A DNA stretch of 64,000 nucleotides from Saccharopolyspora gregorii (GTDB taxonomy: Bacteria > Actinomycetota > Actinomycetes > Mycobacteriales > Pseudonocardiaceae), in contig NZ_CP059556.1 in NCBI RefSeq assembly GCF_024734405.1, forward strand, positions 5,518,001-5,582,000, in the 5' to 3' direction. A model generated the notes under the pieces. It saw only the letters and a program-made list of their open reading frames with translations, did not search any database and was not told the origin of the DNA. This document shows, in pieces, positions 9,010-17,570 of this stretch. Every line of letters starts with the position of its first letter. Within the stretch, counting starts at the first letter, position 1. The position numbers were made by a program, and so were the translations under genes.

Positions 9010-9303
9010 GTGGACGAGGAAACCTTGGAACGGGTGCGAGCCGTGGTCGTCTCCATCCCCGCCGGATCGGTGCTCGGCTACGGCGACGTCGCGGAGCTGG
9101 CCGGTCTGCGCTCCGCGCGGCTGGTCGGCCGGATCCTCGCCGAGGACGGTGCCGACATCCCCTGGCACCGGGTGCTGCGCTCCGACGGCAGGACCGCCGA
9201 GCACCTCCGCAGGCGCCAGCTGGAGCTGCTGCGGGCGGAGGGCGTGCTCGCCGACGGCCCGCGCGTCAACATGCGCCGCTACCGCTGGTCCGGCCCGGCC
9301 TGA
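9010..9303 (+). CDS. Alkyltransferase-like (ATL) DNA-binding repair protein
   Basis: This 97-residue protein is the DNA-binding half of the O6-alkylguanine-DNA alkyltransferase family, with no N-terminal domain. The active-site motif PCHRV reads PWHRV here, so the acceptor Cys is Trp, which defines the ATL class. ATLs bind O6-alkylguanine, flip it and hand it to nucleotide excision repair rather than removing the alkyl group. GYGDVAELAG gives the helix-turn-helix and ILAEDG the flipped-base pocket region. I chose GTG 9010 because it puts the known N-terminal helix first. It corresponds to Rv3204 by neighbourhood. The gene ends TGATCG like many others here. Confidence 0.85.
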   Translation: MDEETLERVRAVVVSIPAGSVLGYGDVAELAGLRSARLVGRILAEDGADIPWHRVLRSDGRTAEHLRRRQLELLRAEGVLADGPRVNMRRYRWSGPA

Positions 9304-9322
9304 TCGTCCCCGCCGCCGGGAC

Positions 9323-9471
9323 CGAGCGCCGCGGGATCAGCCGTCCCGGTGGACCGGCCGCCGCAGCAGTCGGGCCGTCGCAGCGCCGACCGCCCCGTGG
9401 ACCGACCGCCGCAGTGGATCGGCCGCAGGGTCAACCGCCGAGGTGGATCGAGCGCCGCGGGATCAGCCGTC
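9323..9471. repeat. Imperfect direct repeats spanning an intergenic gap and a stop codon
   Basis: The same 23-base block beginning CGAGCGCCGCGG occurs at 9323-9345 and 9449-9471. Between them are variants of GTGGACCG(G/A)CCGCCGCAG. The second block contains the stop codon of the minus-strand HemD-like gene (9463-9465). The repeat lies between convergent genes and could act in termination, but no clean hairpin is seen. Confidence 0.6.
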
Positions 9472-10308
9472 GCCGCGGGCGAAGCGGGGTGCCTCGTCCG
9501 CGATCAGCCGGACCAGGGCCGCGGTGCGGGCGCGCTCCGGCAGCACGTGCGGCAGGTCTTCGCGGGCGATCGGGGCCGCCGTGACCGGGCCGACGCAGGC
9601 GATGAGCACGTTCGTCCGCAGCGCCGCCAGCAGCGCCTCGCCGCGGCCGGTCCGCCGCGCCCGCGCCAGGAAGTTCGTCGCGGCGGGCGCGCTCGTCAGC
9701 GGCAGCACCCGCACCTCGCCGTCGATCACCGCGTCGATCAGCGCGTCCAGCGGCCCGAGGTCGACCGGGTCGGTCCAGCGGTACACCACGATCGGCAGCA
9801 CCTCGGCGCCCGCCGCGCGCAGCCGCTCCCGGAAGCCGGTCATCGGATCGCCGTGCAGCTGCACCACGACCCGCGCCCCGGCCACGCCCTGCGCGAGCAG
9901 CCGGTCGAGCACGTCGGCGACTTCCTCGGTCGGCGCCGTGTAGCTCTCGCGCAGCCCGGCGCCGCGGATCGCGCCGCGCGCCTTGGCGCCCCGCGCCAGC
10001 AGTTCCGCCGAACCGAGGTGCGCCAGCAGCCGCTCCCCCGCGCCCTGCGCCCGCGCCGACTCGATCCAGCCGCCGAACCCGCTGCCGGTCACCGCGACCA
10101 CGTGCTGCACCGGCCGGGCCAGCACCGCTTCGGTCGCCGCGGTCAGCTCGGCGTCGTCGTCGACCGGGACGGTGTGCATCGCCGCGCCGTAGCGCACCCG
10201 GGCGCCGCGGCGGGCCAGCAGCGCGCCCAGCTCCGCCGCCTTGCGCTCGGCAGTGATGCCCGCGGTGAACCCGCGCAGCGGTTCGGTGTCCTCGACGTCC
10301 TCTGCCAC
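9463..10308 (-). CDS. Uroporphyrinogen-III synthase-like (HemD family) protein
   Basis: This 281-residue protein has the two-lobed HemD fold pattern. It opens RGFTAGITAERKAAELGALLARRG, has a first-lobe GSGFGGW region, a hinge with EVADVLDRLL, and a C-terminal lobe with VLPLTSAPAATNFL and CVGPVTAAP. HemD closes and inverts ring D of hydroxymethylbilane to give uroporphyrinogen III. No other haem genes are nearby, so it may instead be the HemD-like accessory protein found in this neighbourhood in actinobacteria. It is 43 bases downstream of the kinase-like gene and probably co-transcribed. A direct repeat covers its stop. Confidence 0.72.
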   Translation of the reverse strand: MAEDVEDTEPLRGFTAGITAERKAAELGALLARRGARVRYGAAMHTVPVDDDAELTAATEAVLARPVQHVVAVTGSGFGGWIESARAQGAGERLLAHLGSAELLARGAKARGAIRGAGLRESYTAPTEEVADVLDRLLAQGVAGARVVVQLHGDPMTGFRERLRAAGAEVLPIVVYRWTDPVDLGPLDALIDAVIDGEVRVLPLTSAPAATNFLARARRTGRGEALLAALRTNVLIACVGPVTAAPIAREDLPHVLPERARTAALVRLIADEAPRFARGDG

Positions 10309-10351
10309 CGCACCATCGTCACACCCGCGCGGGCGGGCGCGCCGGGGCGGG

Positions 10352-11149
10352 TCAGAGCACTTCGAGCACCATCTGCGACGCGTGCTCCAGCCCGCCGAGC
10401 GAGGCCGTGGTGGACCGCGGGTGCAGCGCGTGCACCGCGAGCCGGAACAGCAGCGCGCGCAGCAGCGCCTGCGGCCAGTCCGTCAGGTGCGACCAGCGCT
10501 CCACGATCGCCGCGTCCGAGCCGCCCCAGGACAGCGCGTCGATCACCGCGACCGCCGCCGCCCACTCCGCGGGCCGCCAGAACGGGGAGAAGTCGATGAT
10601 GCCGGGCGGGGCGTTGCCCGCGAACAGCACGTTGCCGAACAGGTCGCCGTGCACCACCTGCGGGCGCAGCTGGGTGCGGCGCCGCGATCCGGCGAGCACG
10701 TCGTAGAGCCGGCCGCCCTTGTCCAGCGGCAGCGGGTAGTCCTCCTCGCCCCACGACATCCGGTCCGCGAGCGCGTAGATGTCCTGCCGCGCGTCGAGGA
10801 ACCGGGGCCGGGTGAGCACGCTGCTCGCCGCGTGCAGCCGCAGCGACATGGCGACGACCTCGTCGTGCCGCGGTTCCGGCCGTCCGGTGATGTCGCGGCT
10901 CGCGGACCAGCCGGAGACCACCCAGCGGCCGTCGGTGGAGCGGACCGGTCTGCCGACCCGCACCTCGTCCGGTTCCAGCAGGTCCAGGGTCTGCGCCACC
11001 CAGGCGGCTTCGGCGGTGTTCGCGGCCGGTTTGAGCACGACCTCGCCGCAACGCCAGGCGACGCCGCCGTTGAGCAGTTCGGCGTCCTCCCCGCGCGCAC
11101 CGAACGCCGCTCGTACGTGCGACGGGGGCGGCTCCGGAGTTCCAGTCAC
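10352..11149 (-). CDS. Aminoglycoside-phosphotransferase-fold protein (TIGR02569 type)
   Basis: This 265-residue cytoplasmic protein belongs to an actinobacterial family with a kinase-like fold. The Brenner-like motif VVHGDLFGNVLF gives the catalytic Asp and Asn, and GIIDFSPFW gives the metal-binding IDF element. The N-terminal lobe has GGVAWRCGEVVLKP, with the Lys in the expected ATP site. No substrate is known for this family; it does not look like a drug-resistance enzyme. The gene sits between HemD-like and MoeZ genes on the same strand, as in mycobacteria, separated from MoeZ by a gap with a terminator. Confidence 0.75.
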   Translation of the reverse strand: MTGTPEPPPSHVRAAFGARGEDAELLNGGVAWRCGEVVLKPAANTAEAAWVAQTLDLLEPDEVRVGRPVRSTDGRWVVSGWSASRDITGRPEPRHDEVVAMSLRLHAASSVLTRPRFLDARQDIYALADRMSWGEEDYPLPLDKGGRLYDVLAGSRRRTQLRPQVVHGDLFGNVLFAGNAPPGIIDFSPFWRPAEWAAAVAVIDALSWGGSDAAIVERWSHLTDWPQALLRALLFRLAVHALHPRSTTASLGGLEHASQMVLEVL

Positions 11150-11251
11150 GGCGCAGACGCTACATCGGAGATCCCCGAATGGGGGTCAGGCGCTCCGCAG
11201 ATCATGGTCCGGGGGAAATCGTGATCCGGGCGGCTGCGCGGCCCGACGACG

Positions 11252-11289
11252 ACCGGCCCGGCCCCCTCGTGTGCGGGGGCCGGGCCGGT
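11252..11289 (-). terminator. Long perfect hairpin downstream of moeZ
   Basis: ACCGGCCCGGCCCCC (11252-11266) pairs perfectly with its complement at 11275-11289 around an eight-base loop, a 15-bp stem. It lies 88 bases past the moeZ stop and before the next minus-strand gene, so it should end the moeZ transcript. Confidence 0.75.
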
Positions 11290-11376
11290 ACCACCTGCGC
11301 TGAGCAGGGGATGTCGCCGTTCTTCGCGCGGCGGCTCGGCCACCGCGCACCGCCCGGACGCGGGCGGCGGGGTCGA

Positions 11377-12561
11377 TCAGTAGGTCGGCAGGCTCGGGTC
11401 GACCTCGTTCGCCCATCCGAGGACACCGCCACCGACGTGGACCGCGTCCGAGAACCCGGCCTTGTGCAGCGCGGCGAGCGCCTCGGCGGAGCGGCCACCG
11501 GACTTGCAGTGCAGCACGATCTGCCGGTCCTGCGGGAGTTCCGCCAGCGCGGAGCCGGACAGGATGCGGTCCTTCGGGATGAGCGTGGAGCCGTCGATCT
11601 TGACGATCTCGTACTCGTGCGGCTCCCGGACGTCGATCAGCTCGAACTTGTCCCCGCGGTCGAACTTCTCCTTGAGCTCACGCGGAGTGATCGTGCTGTT
11701 CACCGCGGCCTGCTGCGCGTCGTCCGAGACGACGCCGCAGAACGCGTCGTAGTCGATCAGCTCGGTGATCTTCGTCGCGTTCGGATCCTTGCGGATCTTC
11801 ACGGTGCGGTAGCTCATCTCCAGCGCGTCGTAGATCATCAGGCGCCCGAGCAGCGTCTCGCCGATGCCGGTGATCAGCTTGATCGCCTCGGTGACCATGA
11901 TCGAACCGATGGAGGCGCACAGCACGCCCAGCACGCCGCCCTCGGCGCAGGACGGCACCATCCCGGGCGGCGGCGGCTCGGGGTAGAGGTCCCGGTAGTT
12001 CGGGCCCTTCTCCTCCCAGAACACGCTGACCTGGCCCTCGAACCGGAAGATCGAGCCCCACACGTAGGGCTTGCCGGACAGCACCGCGGCGTCGTTCACC
12101 AGGTAGCGGGTCGCGAAGTTGTCGGTGCCGTCCAGGATCAGGTCGTAGTCGGCGAAGATGCCCAGCGCGTTGTCCGAGGACAGGTGCACCTGGTGCAGGT
12201 TGACCTGGACGAACGGGTTGATCTCGGCGATCGAGTCGCGCGCGGACTCCGCCTTCGGCCTGCCCAGGTCGGACTGGCCGTGGATCACCTGGCGGTGCAG
12301 GTTGGACTCGTCGACGGCGTCGAACTCGACGATGCCGATGGTGCCGACCCCGGCCGCGGCCAGGTACAGCAGCGCGGGGCTGCCGAGCCCACCGGCGCCG
12401 ATCACCAGGACCTTCGCGTTCTTCAGCCGCTTCTGCCCGTCCATCCCGATATCCGGGATGATCAGGTGGCGGCTGTAGCGCGCGACCTCTTCCTTGGTCA
12501 ACTCCGCCGCCGGCTCGACGAGCGGCGGTAGCGTCGTTGCCTGGGCTGAATCGCCGGACAT
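11377..12561 (-). CDS. moeZ: Adenylyltransferase/sulfurtransferase MoeZ
   Basis: This 394-residue enzyme activates the C-terminal Gly-Gly of ubiquitin-like sulfur carriers (MoaD, CysO, ThiS type) by adenylylation and then transfers sulfur to form a thiocarboxylate, serving molybdopterin, cysteine and thioamide pathways. The ThiF/E1 domain has GAGGLG at 55-60 and the ADP-ribose region FDAVDESNLHRQ; the C-terminal rhodanese domain carries the catalytic loop CKSGGRS with Cys352. Length equals the mycobacterial enzyme. Start ATG with AGGAGGAG upstream. It follows the DUF3152 gene on the same strand by 187 bases, and a 15-bp hairpin lies downstream. Confidence 0.93.
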   Translation of the reverse strand: MSGDSAQATTLPPLVEPAAELTKEEVARYSRHLIIPDIGMDGQKRLKNAKVLVIGAGGLGSPALLYLAAAGVGTIGIVEFDAVDESNLHRQVIHGQSDLGRPKAESARDSIAEINPFVQVNLHQVHLSSDNALGIFADYDLILDGTDNFATRYLVNDAAVLSGKPYVWGSIFRFEGQVSVFWEEKGPNYRDLYPEPPPPGMVPSCAEGGVLGVLCASIGSIMVTEAIKLITGIGETLLGRLMIYDALEMSYRTVKIRKDPNATKITELIDYDAFCGVVSDDAQQAAVNSTITPRELKEKFDRGDKFELIDVREPHEYEIVKIDGSTLIPKDRILSGSALAELPQDRQIVLHCKSGGRSAEALAALHKAGFSDAVHVGGGVLGWANEVDPSLPTY

Positions 12562-12748
12562 CTCCCAGCTCCTCCTCAGTGGTCCTCACCTCGTCGTTCA
12601 CCCGCTGACGCGAGCACGACGAGCGTCCGCGCCCGAGTTCGGCGGGGCCGGACGGGCGCGGAAGGTGCAACGCCAGAGTGGCGGATGGTCTTCCCGCTTC
12701 CCAAACTACTCCCACCATGCGGGAACGGAGTGGTCGAGCGCACCCGCC

Positions 12749-13828
12749 TCAGCTGCCGGATCCGCCGACGGGGAACGGCCAGGCGTTGTACTTACAGACG
12801 AAGCCGTCGGCGGGGATCTCGGTGCCCTGCGGCACCGCCTTGTTCAGCTCGTGCAGCTCGTTGTTCGACGTGCTGAACGTCTGCTGCATCATCACCGGCG
12901 CCAAGCCGCCCTGCTGCCCGCACGGCACGTGCCCGTTGCCGAAGACGTGGCCCACCTCGTGGTTGATCGCGTACCGCCGGTAGGTGCCGATGTCGCCCTC
13001 GAAGGCGACCGCGCCGCGCACCCAGCGGGCCGCGTTGATGTAGACCCGGTCGGAGATCCGGCAGGACGTGTCGAACGGCAACCCGCTGCCGTAGCCGCAG
13101 ATCTCCCGCGCCGTGTTCTGGCTGACCAGCGTCACCCGGAAGTCCGGGGACGCCGAGCCGTCCACCCGCTGCAGCGCGATGTCGCCCGCCTCCGGGTTGG
13201 TCCAGCTGCGCGGGTCGGCGAGGGTCTCCTGGGTGAGCTGGGCGAACGAGTCGTTGCCCTCCGCGAGCTTCACCCCGACCTCGACCTCCACGGTGTAGCG
13301 GTACAGGTCGCCGCCGGTGCCGACCTTCGGCGAGGTGCCGGGCAGCACGGTGAAGGTGCGCCCGCCGACCTCCGGCACCGGGGAGCCCGGCGGGAGTTCG
13401 GCGGAGAACATGTCCGCGCGGTAGGTCCGGCCGGGCGGCGCCTCGGTCACGACCGGGGCCTCCGGCACGTCCGGTGCCCGCAGGTGCGAGGTGCCGCCCT
13501 CGCCGAGCTGCTGGGCGTCCGGGTCGACGGACTGGAACACGGCCAGCGCGGTGACCACCACCAGCAGCGGGACCGCGTAGATCCGCCAGCCGTACAGCGA
13601 CCAGGCCCCGTTCCGCGTGCGCCGCGGCGGTTCCGGCTCGTCCAGGTCGTAGTCGCGCTCGTCGAACGGCCGCCACGAGGCCGCCAGCGGTTCGTCGGGG
13701 CGGGGCGTGCGGCGCGCGTGGGGGGCGGCGGAACCGCCCGCCGGGTCCGAACGGCCTGCGGCGGCGTCACGGGGTCGTCTCGGGGGGCGCGGCACGGTAC
13801 AAGCCTGCCACAGCACGATCGTGGCCAA
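12749..13828 (-). CDS. DUF3152 membrane-anchored zincin-like protein
   Basis: This 359-residue protein has a basic, Pro-rich cytoplasmic start, one membrane segment (YAVPLLVVVTALAVFQSV) and a large external domain. Near the C-terminus is HEVGHVFGNGH (290-300), the HExxHxxGxxH zinc-binding signature of metzincin-like proteases, so an extracellular zinc peptidase is likely; the substrate is unknown. Four external cysteines could form disulfides. It matches the mycobacterial DUF3152 gene beside moeZ (Rv3207c). The start is uncertain: GTG at 13828 or GTG at 13795; neither has a convincing ribosome binding site. Confidence 0.82.
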   Translation of the reverse strand: MATIVLWQACTVPRPPRRPRDAAAGRSDPAGGSAAPHARRTPRPDEPLAASWRPFDERDYDLDEPEPPRRTRNGAWSLYGWRIYAVPLLVVVTALAVFQSVDPDAQQLGEGGTSHLRAPDVPEAPVVTEAPPGRTYRADMFSAELPPGSPVPEVGGRTFTVLPGTSPKVGTGGDLYRYTVEVEVGVKLAEGNDSFAQLTQETLADPRSWTNPEAGDIALQRVDGSASPDFRVTLVSQNTAREICGYGSGLPFDTSCRISDRVYINAARWVRGAVAFEGDIGTYRRYAINHEVGHVFGNGHVPCGQQGGLAPVMMQQTFSTSNNELHELNKAVPQGTEIPADGFVCKYNAWPFPVGGSGS

Positions 13829-13889
13829 CGAGGCTGTGGCCAGCGGGATCCGCCGCCGATTCGAAGATCACCCGTTTCGGGGCGGCTGG

Positions 13890-14897
13890 TCACCATTGCC
13901 CGAGTTCCACCTCGTCGAGCATGCCGAGCACCGCCGCGGCCACCACCCGCGGCCGCTCCAGCTGGGCGACGTGCCCGGTGCGCGGCAGCACCAGCAGCCG
14001 TCCGCGCCGCAGCTCGCGGGCGGTGCGCGGCGCCTTGCGGACGCCGACGACGCGGTCGGCGGCACCCCACACCACCAGGCTCGGGGCCTGCACCAGCGGC
14101 AGCAGCCGCCACGGGGAGCGCCACGGCGGCGCGAGCCAGGAGCGGACCAGCCCGGTCGTGGTGCGGTCCAGCGCGGCCTCGGCCCAGTCGAACCCGGCGC
14201 GCTCCCGGAACTCCTCGACGACGGCGTCCAACCGGTCCGCGGGCACCGCGTCCGGCTCGGCGAAGCACAGCTCCAGCAGCCGCCGGGCCCGCTCCCCCGG
14301 CGGTACCGCGGCCAGCCTGCGGCGCACCGCCGGGCCGAGCAGCGGCAGCCGGGTCAGCGGGATGCGCGGGTCCGACATCCGCCGCGGGTCCGGGCGCAGG
14401 TCGGGCACGGCCGGGGAGATCAGCGTCAGCGAGGCCACCAGGTCCGGCCGGTGCGCGGCGACGAACACCGCCACCGCTCCGCCGAAGGAGTTGCCCACCA
14501 GGTGCACCGCGCCGGCCCCGGACTCCTCCAGCAGCCGGATCACCACGTGCGCGTGCTGCTCGCCGGAGTAGTCGAAGCGGTCCGGCGGCACCGAACGCCC
14601 GAACCCGGGCAGGTCCACGGCGAGGCCGCGCAGGTTCGGCGCGAGCGCCGCCGCGAGGTCCGTCCAGTTCGAGGCGGAACCGGCGAGTCCGTGCAGGTAG
14701 ACGGCGGTCTCCGCGCCCGGCCCGCCCGTCTCGCGGACGTGCACCCGCAACGGACCGGATTCGGTGATCAACGGCACGTGCCTGCCGGGCGACGGCACGC
14801 CGGGCAACCGCGCCGGGACGGCGCCGAGCCGGAGCGGAACCCTGGTCAGCCCGCCGCCGGGTGCCGCCGCGTCGAGGTGTCGCGGGCTCGTCCGCAT
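13890..14897 (-). CDS. Alpha/beta-fold hydrolase
   Basis: This 335-residue protein has the alpha/beta hydrolase pattern: oxyanion loop YLHGLAGSASNW, nucleophile elbow GNSFGG, acid in WGAADRVVG and the catalytic His in PRTGHVAQLE. It is cytoplasmic and its substrate (ester, lactone or thioester) cannot be told. I chose the ATG at 14897 rather than the longer open frame, because the extra N-terminus would run through the regulator gene and lacks protein-like composition. It is divergent from the TetR gene at 15028, with a palindromic TTAC/GTAA site in between, so it is a likely target of that regulator. Confidence 0.82.
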   Translation of the reverse strand: MRTSPRHLDAAAPGGGLTRVPLRLGAVPARLPGVPSPGRHVPLITESGPLRVHVRETGGPGAETAVYLHGLAGSASNWTDLAAALAPNLRGLAVDLPGFGRSVPPDRFDYSGEQHAHVVIRLLEESGAGAVHLVGNSFGGAVAVFVAAHRPDLVASLTLISPAVPDLRPDPRRMSDPRIPLTRLPLLGPAVRRRLAAVPPGERARRLLELCFAEPDAVPADRLDAVVEEFRERAGFDWAEAALDRTTTGLVRSWLAPPWRSPWRLLPLVQAPSLVVWGAADRVVGVRKAPRTARELRRGRLLVLPRTGHVAQLERPRVVAAAVLGMLDEVELGQW

Positions 14898-14953
14898 GGT
14901 TTCAGCATGCCCCGGGAGTGCGACGCGGCGCCGGATGAGGTCGAGAACGGCCT

Positions 14954-14967
14954 TTACCGGCGAGTAA
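14954..14967. promoter_or_regulatory. Candidate TetR operator between hydrolase and tetR genes
   Basis: TTACCGGCGAGTAA is an imperfect palindrome with TTAC/GTAA arms. It lies in the 130-base divergent gap. It resembles the centre of the perfect palindrome at 17571-17587 before the second TetR gene (TTACTTCTAGTAA), and the two regulators have similar recognition helices. Confidence 0.5.
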
Positions 14968-15027
14968 GGTTGTGCTTCCCCGGCTGGAGAAGCCCAGCAC
15001 GTGACGGAAGGACGGGTGGAGGCAGGC

Positions 15028-15651
15028 ATGACGGAGACCGCCGCGCAGCCGAGCAGGGGCGTTCGGCTGCCCCGCGACGCCCGCCGGGCACAACTGCTCA
15101 CCGCTGCCCAGCACGTGTTCGTCACCAACGGCTACCACGCGGCCGCGATGGACGACATCGCCGAGCACGCGGGCGTCAGCAAACCCGTCCTCTACCAGCA
15201 CTTCCCCGGCAAGCTGGAGCTGTACCTGGCGCTGGTGGAGATGCACGGCGGCGAGCTGGTGCGCCGGGTCCGGCAGGCGATCGAGACCACTCCGGACAAC
15301 AAGCAGCGGGTGCGCGCGGCGGTCGGCGCGCTGTTCGAGTTCGTCGACGGCGAGGGGCAGGCGTTCCGGCTCGTCTTCGAATCGGACCTGCGCGGGGAGC
15401 CGTCGGTGGACAAGGCGGTGGACGGCGCGCTGTCGGACTGCGTGGACGCGGTCGCCGAGGCCGTCACCGCGGACGCGGGCCTCGACCCGGAGCGGGCGCG
15501 GCTGCTGGCGTTCGGCCTGGTGGGGCTGAGCCAGGTGACCGCGCGCTACTGGCTGGACGAGACCGAGTCGGTGCGCCGCGACGAGGCGATCACGCTGATC
15601 ACGACGCTGGCGTGGAAGGGCCTCTCCGGCTTCCCCCTCCAGAACGGCTGA
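15028..15651 (+). CDS. TetR-family transcriptional regulator
   Basis: This 207-residue repressor has the TetR helix-turn-helix at about residues 15-60: RRAQLLTAAQHVFVTNG, then MDDIAEHAGVSKPVLYQHF as the recognition part. The C-terminal ligand domain is helical. I chose ATG 15028 because GGTGGAGG lies upstream; the GTG at 15001 is less likely. It corresponds to Rv3208 by neighbourhood and probably controls itself and the divergent hydrolase through the site at 14954-14967. A bidirectional terminator follows at 15659-15690. Confidence 0.88.
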   Translation: MTETAAQPSRGVRLPRDARRAQLLTAAQHVFVTNGYHAAAMDDIAEHAGVSKPVLYQHFPGKLELYLALVEMHGGELVRRVRQAIETTPDNKQRVRAAVGALFEFVDGEGQAFRLVFESDLRGEPSVDKAVDGALSDCVDAVAEAVTADAGLDPERARLLAFGLVGLSQVTARYWLDETESVRRDEAITLITTLAWKGLSGFPLQNG

Positions 15652-15658
15652 GCCGCGG

Positions 15659-15690
15659 ACGGCCCGCCCGGCCGAGGTCGAGCGGGCCGT
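15659..15690. terminator. Bidirectional hairpin between convergent genes
   Basis: ACGGCCCGC (15659-15667) and GCGGGCCGT (15682-15690) form a perfect nine-base-pair stem with a 14-base loop. It lies eight bases after the TetR stop and 25 bases past the stop of the minus-strand hydrolase. Confidence 0.65.
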
Positions 15691-15715
15691 TCATCCGGCG
15701 CGGGCGCGGTCCCGC

Positions 15716-16612
15716 TCAGCCGGGGATCAGCTCGACGATGCGGTCGGCGACCTCGTCGGTGCGCTCCAGCGGCAGCATGTGCCCGGCACCGGAGTAGAGC
15801 AGCAGGCGCGCGTCCGGCAGCGCGTCGGCGATGCGCCGGGCGTGCGGCAGCGGGCACAGCCGGTCCTCGAGCCCGGCGAGCACCACGACGGGGATGTCCC
15901 GCAGCGCGGCGAGCGCGTGCACCCGGTCGTGCTCGGCGAGTGAGGCGCGGAACCCGGCGAGGCTCGCGGGGTGGCAGGCCGCGACCCAGTCGGCGGTGGC
16001 GGCGACGTCCTCCGCGGCCGGGGAACCGCCGAACAGCAGCCAGCGCATGCCGGGCCGCAGCGGCCGGGAGTTCCGCGCCAGCCGCCCGCCGCCCGCCTTC
16101 GCCAGCAGGCCGCGCACGCCGAGCTCGGCGCGGTTCGCGACGGCCGCGACCGGCGCGGGCAGGCCGAGGGTGGGTGCGACCAGGTCGCCGCTGGAGGTGG
16201 CGACGAGTGCGGCGCCGGCGATCCGCGCCGCGAACAGCTCCGGGTGCCGCTCGGCCAGGGCCATGATCGTCATGCCGCCCATGGAGTGCCCGGCGAGCAC
16301 GATCGGCCCGGTGGGCACCCGCTGCTCGATGAGCTCGGCGACGTCGTCGGCGCAGCGCTCGATGGTGGCCGAGCCCGCGGGCGCCGGATCGGATTCGCCG
16401 TGCCCGCGCAGGTCGAACCGCAGCACCCGGACGTCCGCCTGGTGCAGCACTTCGTCGATGACCCGGTCCCAGGTGTGCGTGGTGAGGGTCCAGCCGTGCA
16501 CGAGCAGCAGCGTGCTGCCCGCGTCGGCGGGGCCGTGCTCGTGCACCCGGAGCCGGACGCCGTCGCCGGTGGTGAAGGTGCTCGTGTCCGCGCCGGAGGC
16601 GGTGGTGGTCAT
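15716..16612 (-). CDS. Alpha/beta-fold hydrolase
   Basis: This 298-residue cytoplasmic hydrolase has the oxyanion motif LLVHGWTLTTHTW, RGHGES after strand 4, the nucleophile elbow GHSMGG, an acid in AGLEDRLCP and the catalytic His in SGAGHMLPLE. The pattern fits haloperoxidase/esterase-like members. It lies 25 bases downstream of the AurF-like oxygenase gene on the same strand, so the two are one operon and may act on the same substrate. The divergent TetR regulator at 17603 is the likely controller. ATG start with AGGA a few bases upstream. Confidence 0.85.
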   Translation of the reverse strand: MTTTASGADTSTFTTGDGVRLRVHEHGPADAGSTLLLVHGWTLTTHTWDRVIDEVLHQADVRVLRFDLRGHGESDPAPAGSATIERCADDVAELIEQRVPTGPIVLAGHSMGGMTIMALAERHPELFAARIAGAALVATSSGDLVAPTLGLPAPVAAVANRAELGVRGLLAKAGGGRLARNSRPLRPGMRWLLFGGSPAAEDVAATADWVAACHPASLAGFRASLAEHDRVHALAALRDIPVVVLAGLEDRLCPLPHARRIADALPDARLLLYSGAGHMLPLERTDEVADRIVELIPG

Positions 16613-16637
16613 GGCGGTCCTGTTCTGGGAGGAGGGG

Positions 16638-17537
16638 TCAGCGGATGAGGAACGACTTGCGCCAGAAGGGCATGCCGGGCCCGCCGATCAGGCCCGCCTC
16701 GTCCAGGAAGCCCATGATCTTCTCGCCACCCCAGTGCAGGGTGTGCTGGAAGTGCGGGTTCCGCCACGCCGCGGCGTGCGCGTCCCTGGGCCGCAGGCCG
16801 ACGGCCGCGTACACCCGCGGGTTGATCAGGCTGAAGCAGATCGCGTAGGAGACCAGCGCGGTCGCGAACTGGTGCCAGGCTCGTTCGGCCGGGCCGCACC
16901 CGGCCATCCGCCGGACCACCTCCTCGCGGGCGAAGGTGACGTGCCGCGCCTCTTCGAGCACGTGGATGCGGTTGACCATGCGCACCAGCGGCTGCACGGA
17001 CTCGTCGTTCATCTGGTCGCGCTGGAAGCGGTCCAGGATCTCCTCGGCGACGAGGATCGCGGCGTACGCGGAGGGCCCCTTGAGGATCGCGGGCAGCACC
17101 CGCCCGGCCTGGCGCAGCAGCGGCACCGGCCCGTAGGCGGGGGCGCCGACGCGGCGGACGGCCTTGCCGAACATGGTGGAGTGCCTGCACTCGTCGGCGA
17201 TCTCGGTGAGCGCGTAGTGCGCGTGGTCGGTGCGCGGGTCGGAGTCGTAGAACTCCTTGAGCAGGATCTGCATCAGCAGCACTTCGAACCACAGGCCGTT
17301 GGAGGCGATGCTGGCGAACTCGTGCTTGGTCAGCTCGACGCGCTGCGCCCGGTCGAGGCGTTCCCACAGGTCCGTGCCGTAGAGGCTGCTGCGGTGGAAC
17401 GGGATGTAGGGGGCGTCGTCGAGCAGCGGCGCGTCCCAGTCGATGTCGACCTCGGGGTCGTAGCTGTTCTTCGCCGACGACTTCAGCAGCCGGGCGGCGG
17501 TCTTCTCCCGGTCGTTCACCTGCGCGGTCCTGGTCAT
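16638..17537 (-). CDS. AurF-like diiron oxygenase
   Basis: This 299-residue protein belongs to the AurF/DUF455-type non-haem diiron oxygenase group, whose founding member oxidises an arylamine to a nitro compound. Iron-ligand motifs are visible: KHEFASIASN, EIADECRHSTMF, VAEEILDRFQRDQM and VLEEARHVTFARE, the last two giving paired Glu and E-x2-H. The substrate is unknown; many members act on acyl or fatty substrates rather than aromatic amines. First gene of an operon with the hydrolase downstream. Its start is 33 bases from the large palindrome at 17571-17602, so control by the adjacent TetR protein is very likely. Confidence 0.82.
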   Translation of the reverse strand: MTRTAQVNDREKTAARLLKSSAKNSYDPEVDIDWDAPLLDDAPYIPFHRSSLYGTDLWERLDRAQRVELTKHEFASIASNGLWFEVLLMQILLKEFYDSDPRTDHAHYALTEIADECRHSTMFGKAVRRVGAPAYGPVPLLRQAGRVLPAILKGPSAYAAILVAEEILDRFQRDQMNDESVQPLVRMVNRIHVLEEARHVTFAREEVVRRMAGCGPAERAWHQFATALVSYAICFSLINPRVYAAVGLRPRDAHAAAWRNPHFQHTLHWGGEKIMGFLDEAGLIGGPGMPFWRKSFLIR

Positions 17538-17570
17538 CTCGGGGCCTCCCTGGCTGCCACCGGCATTGCA

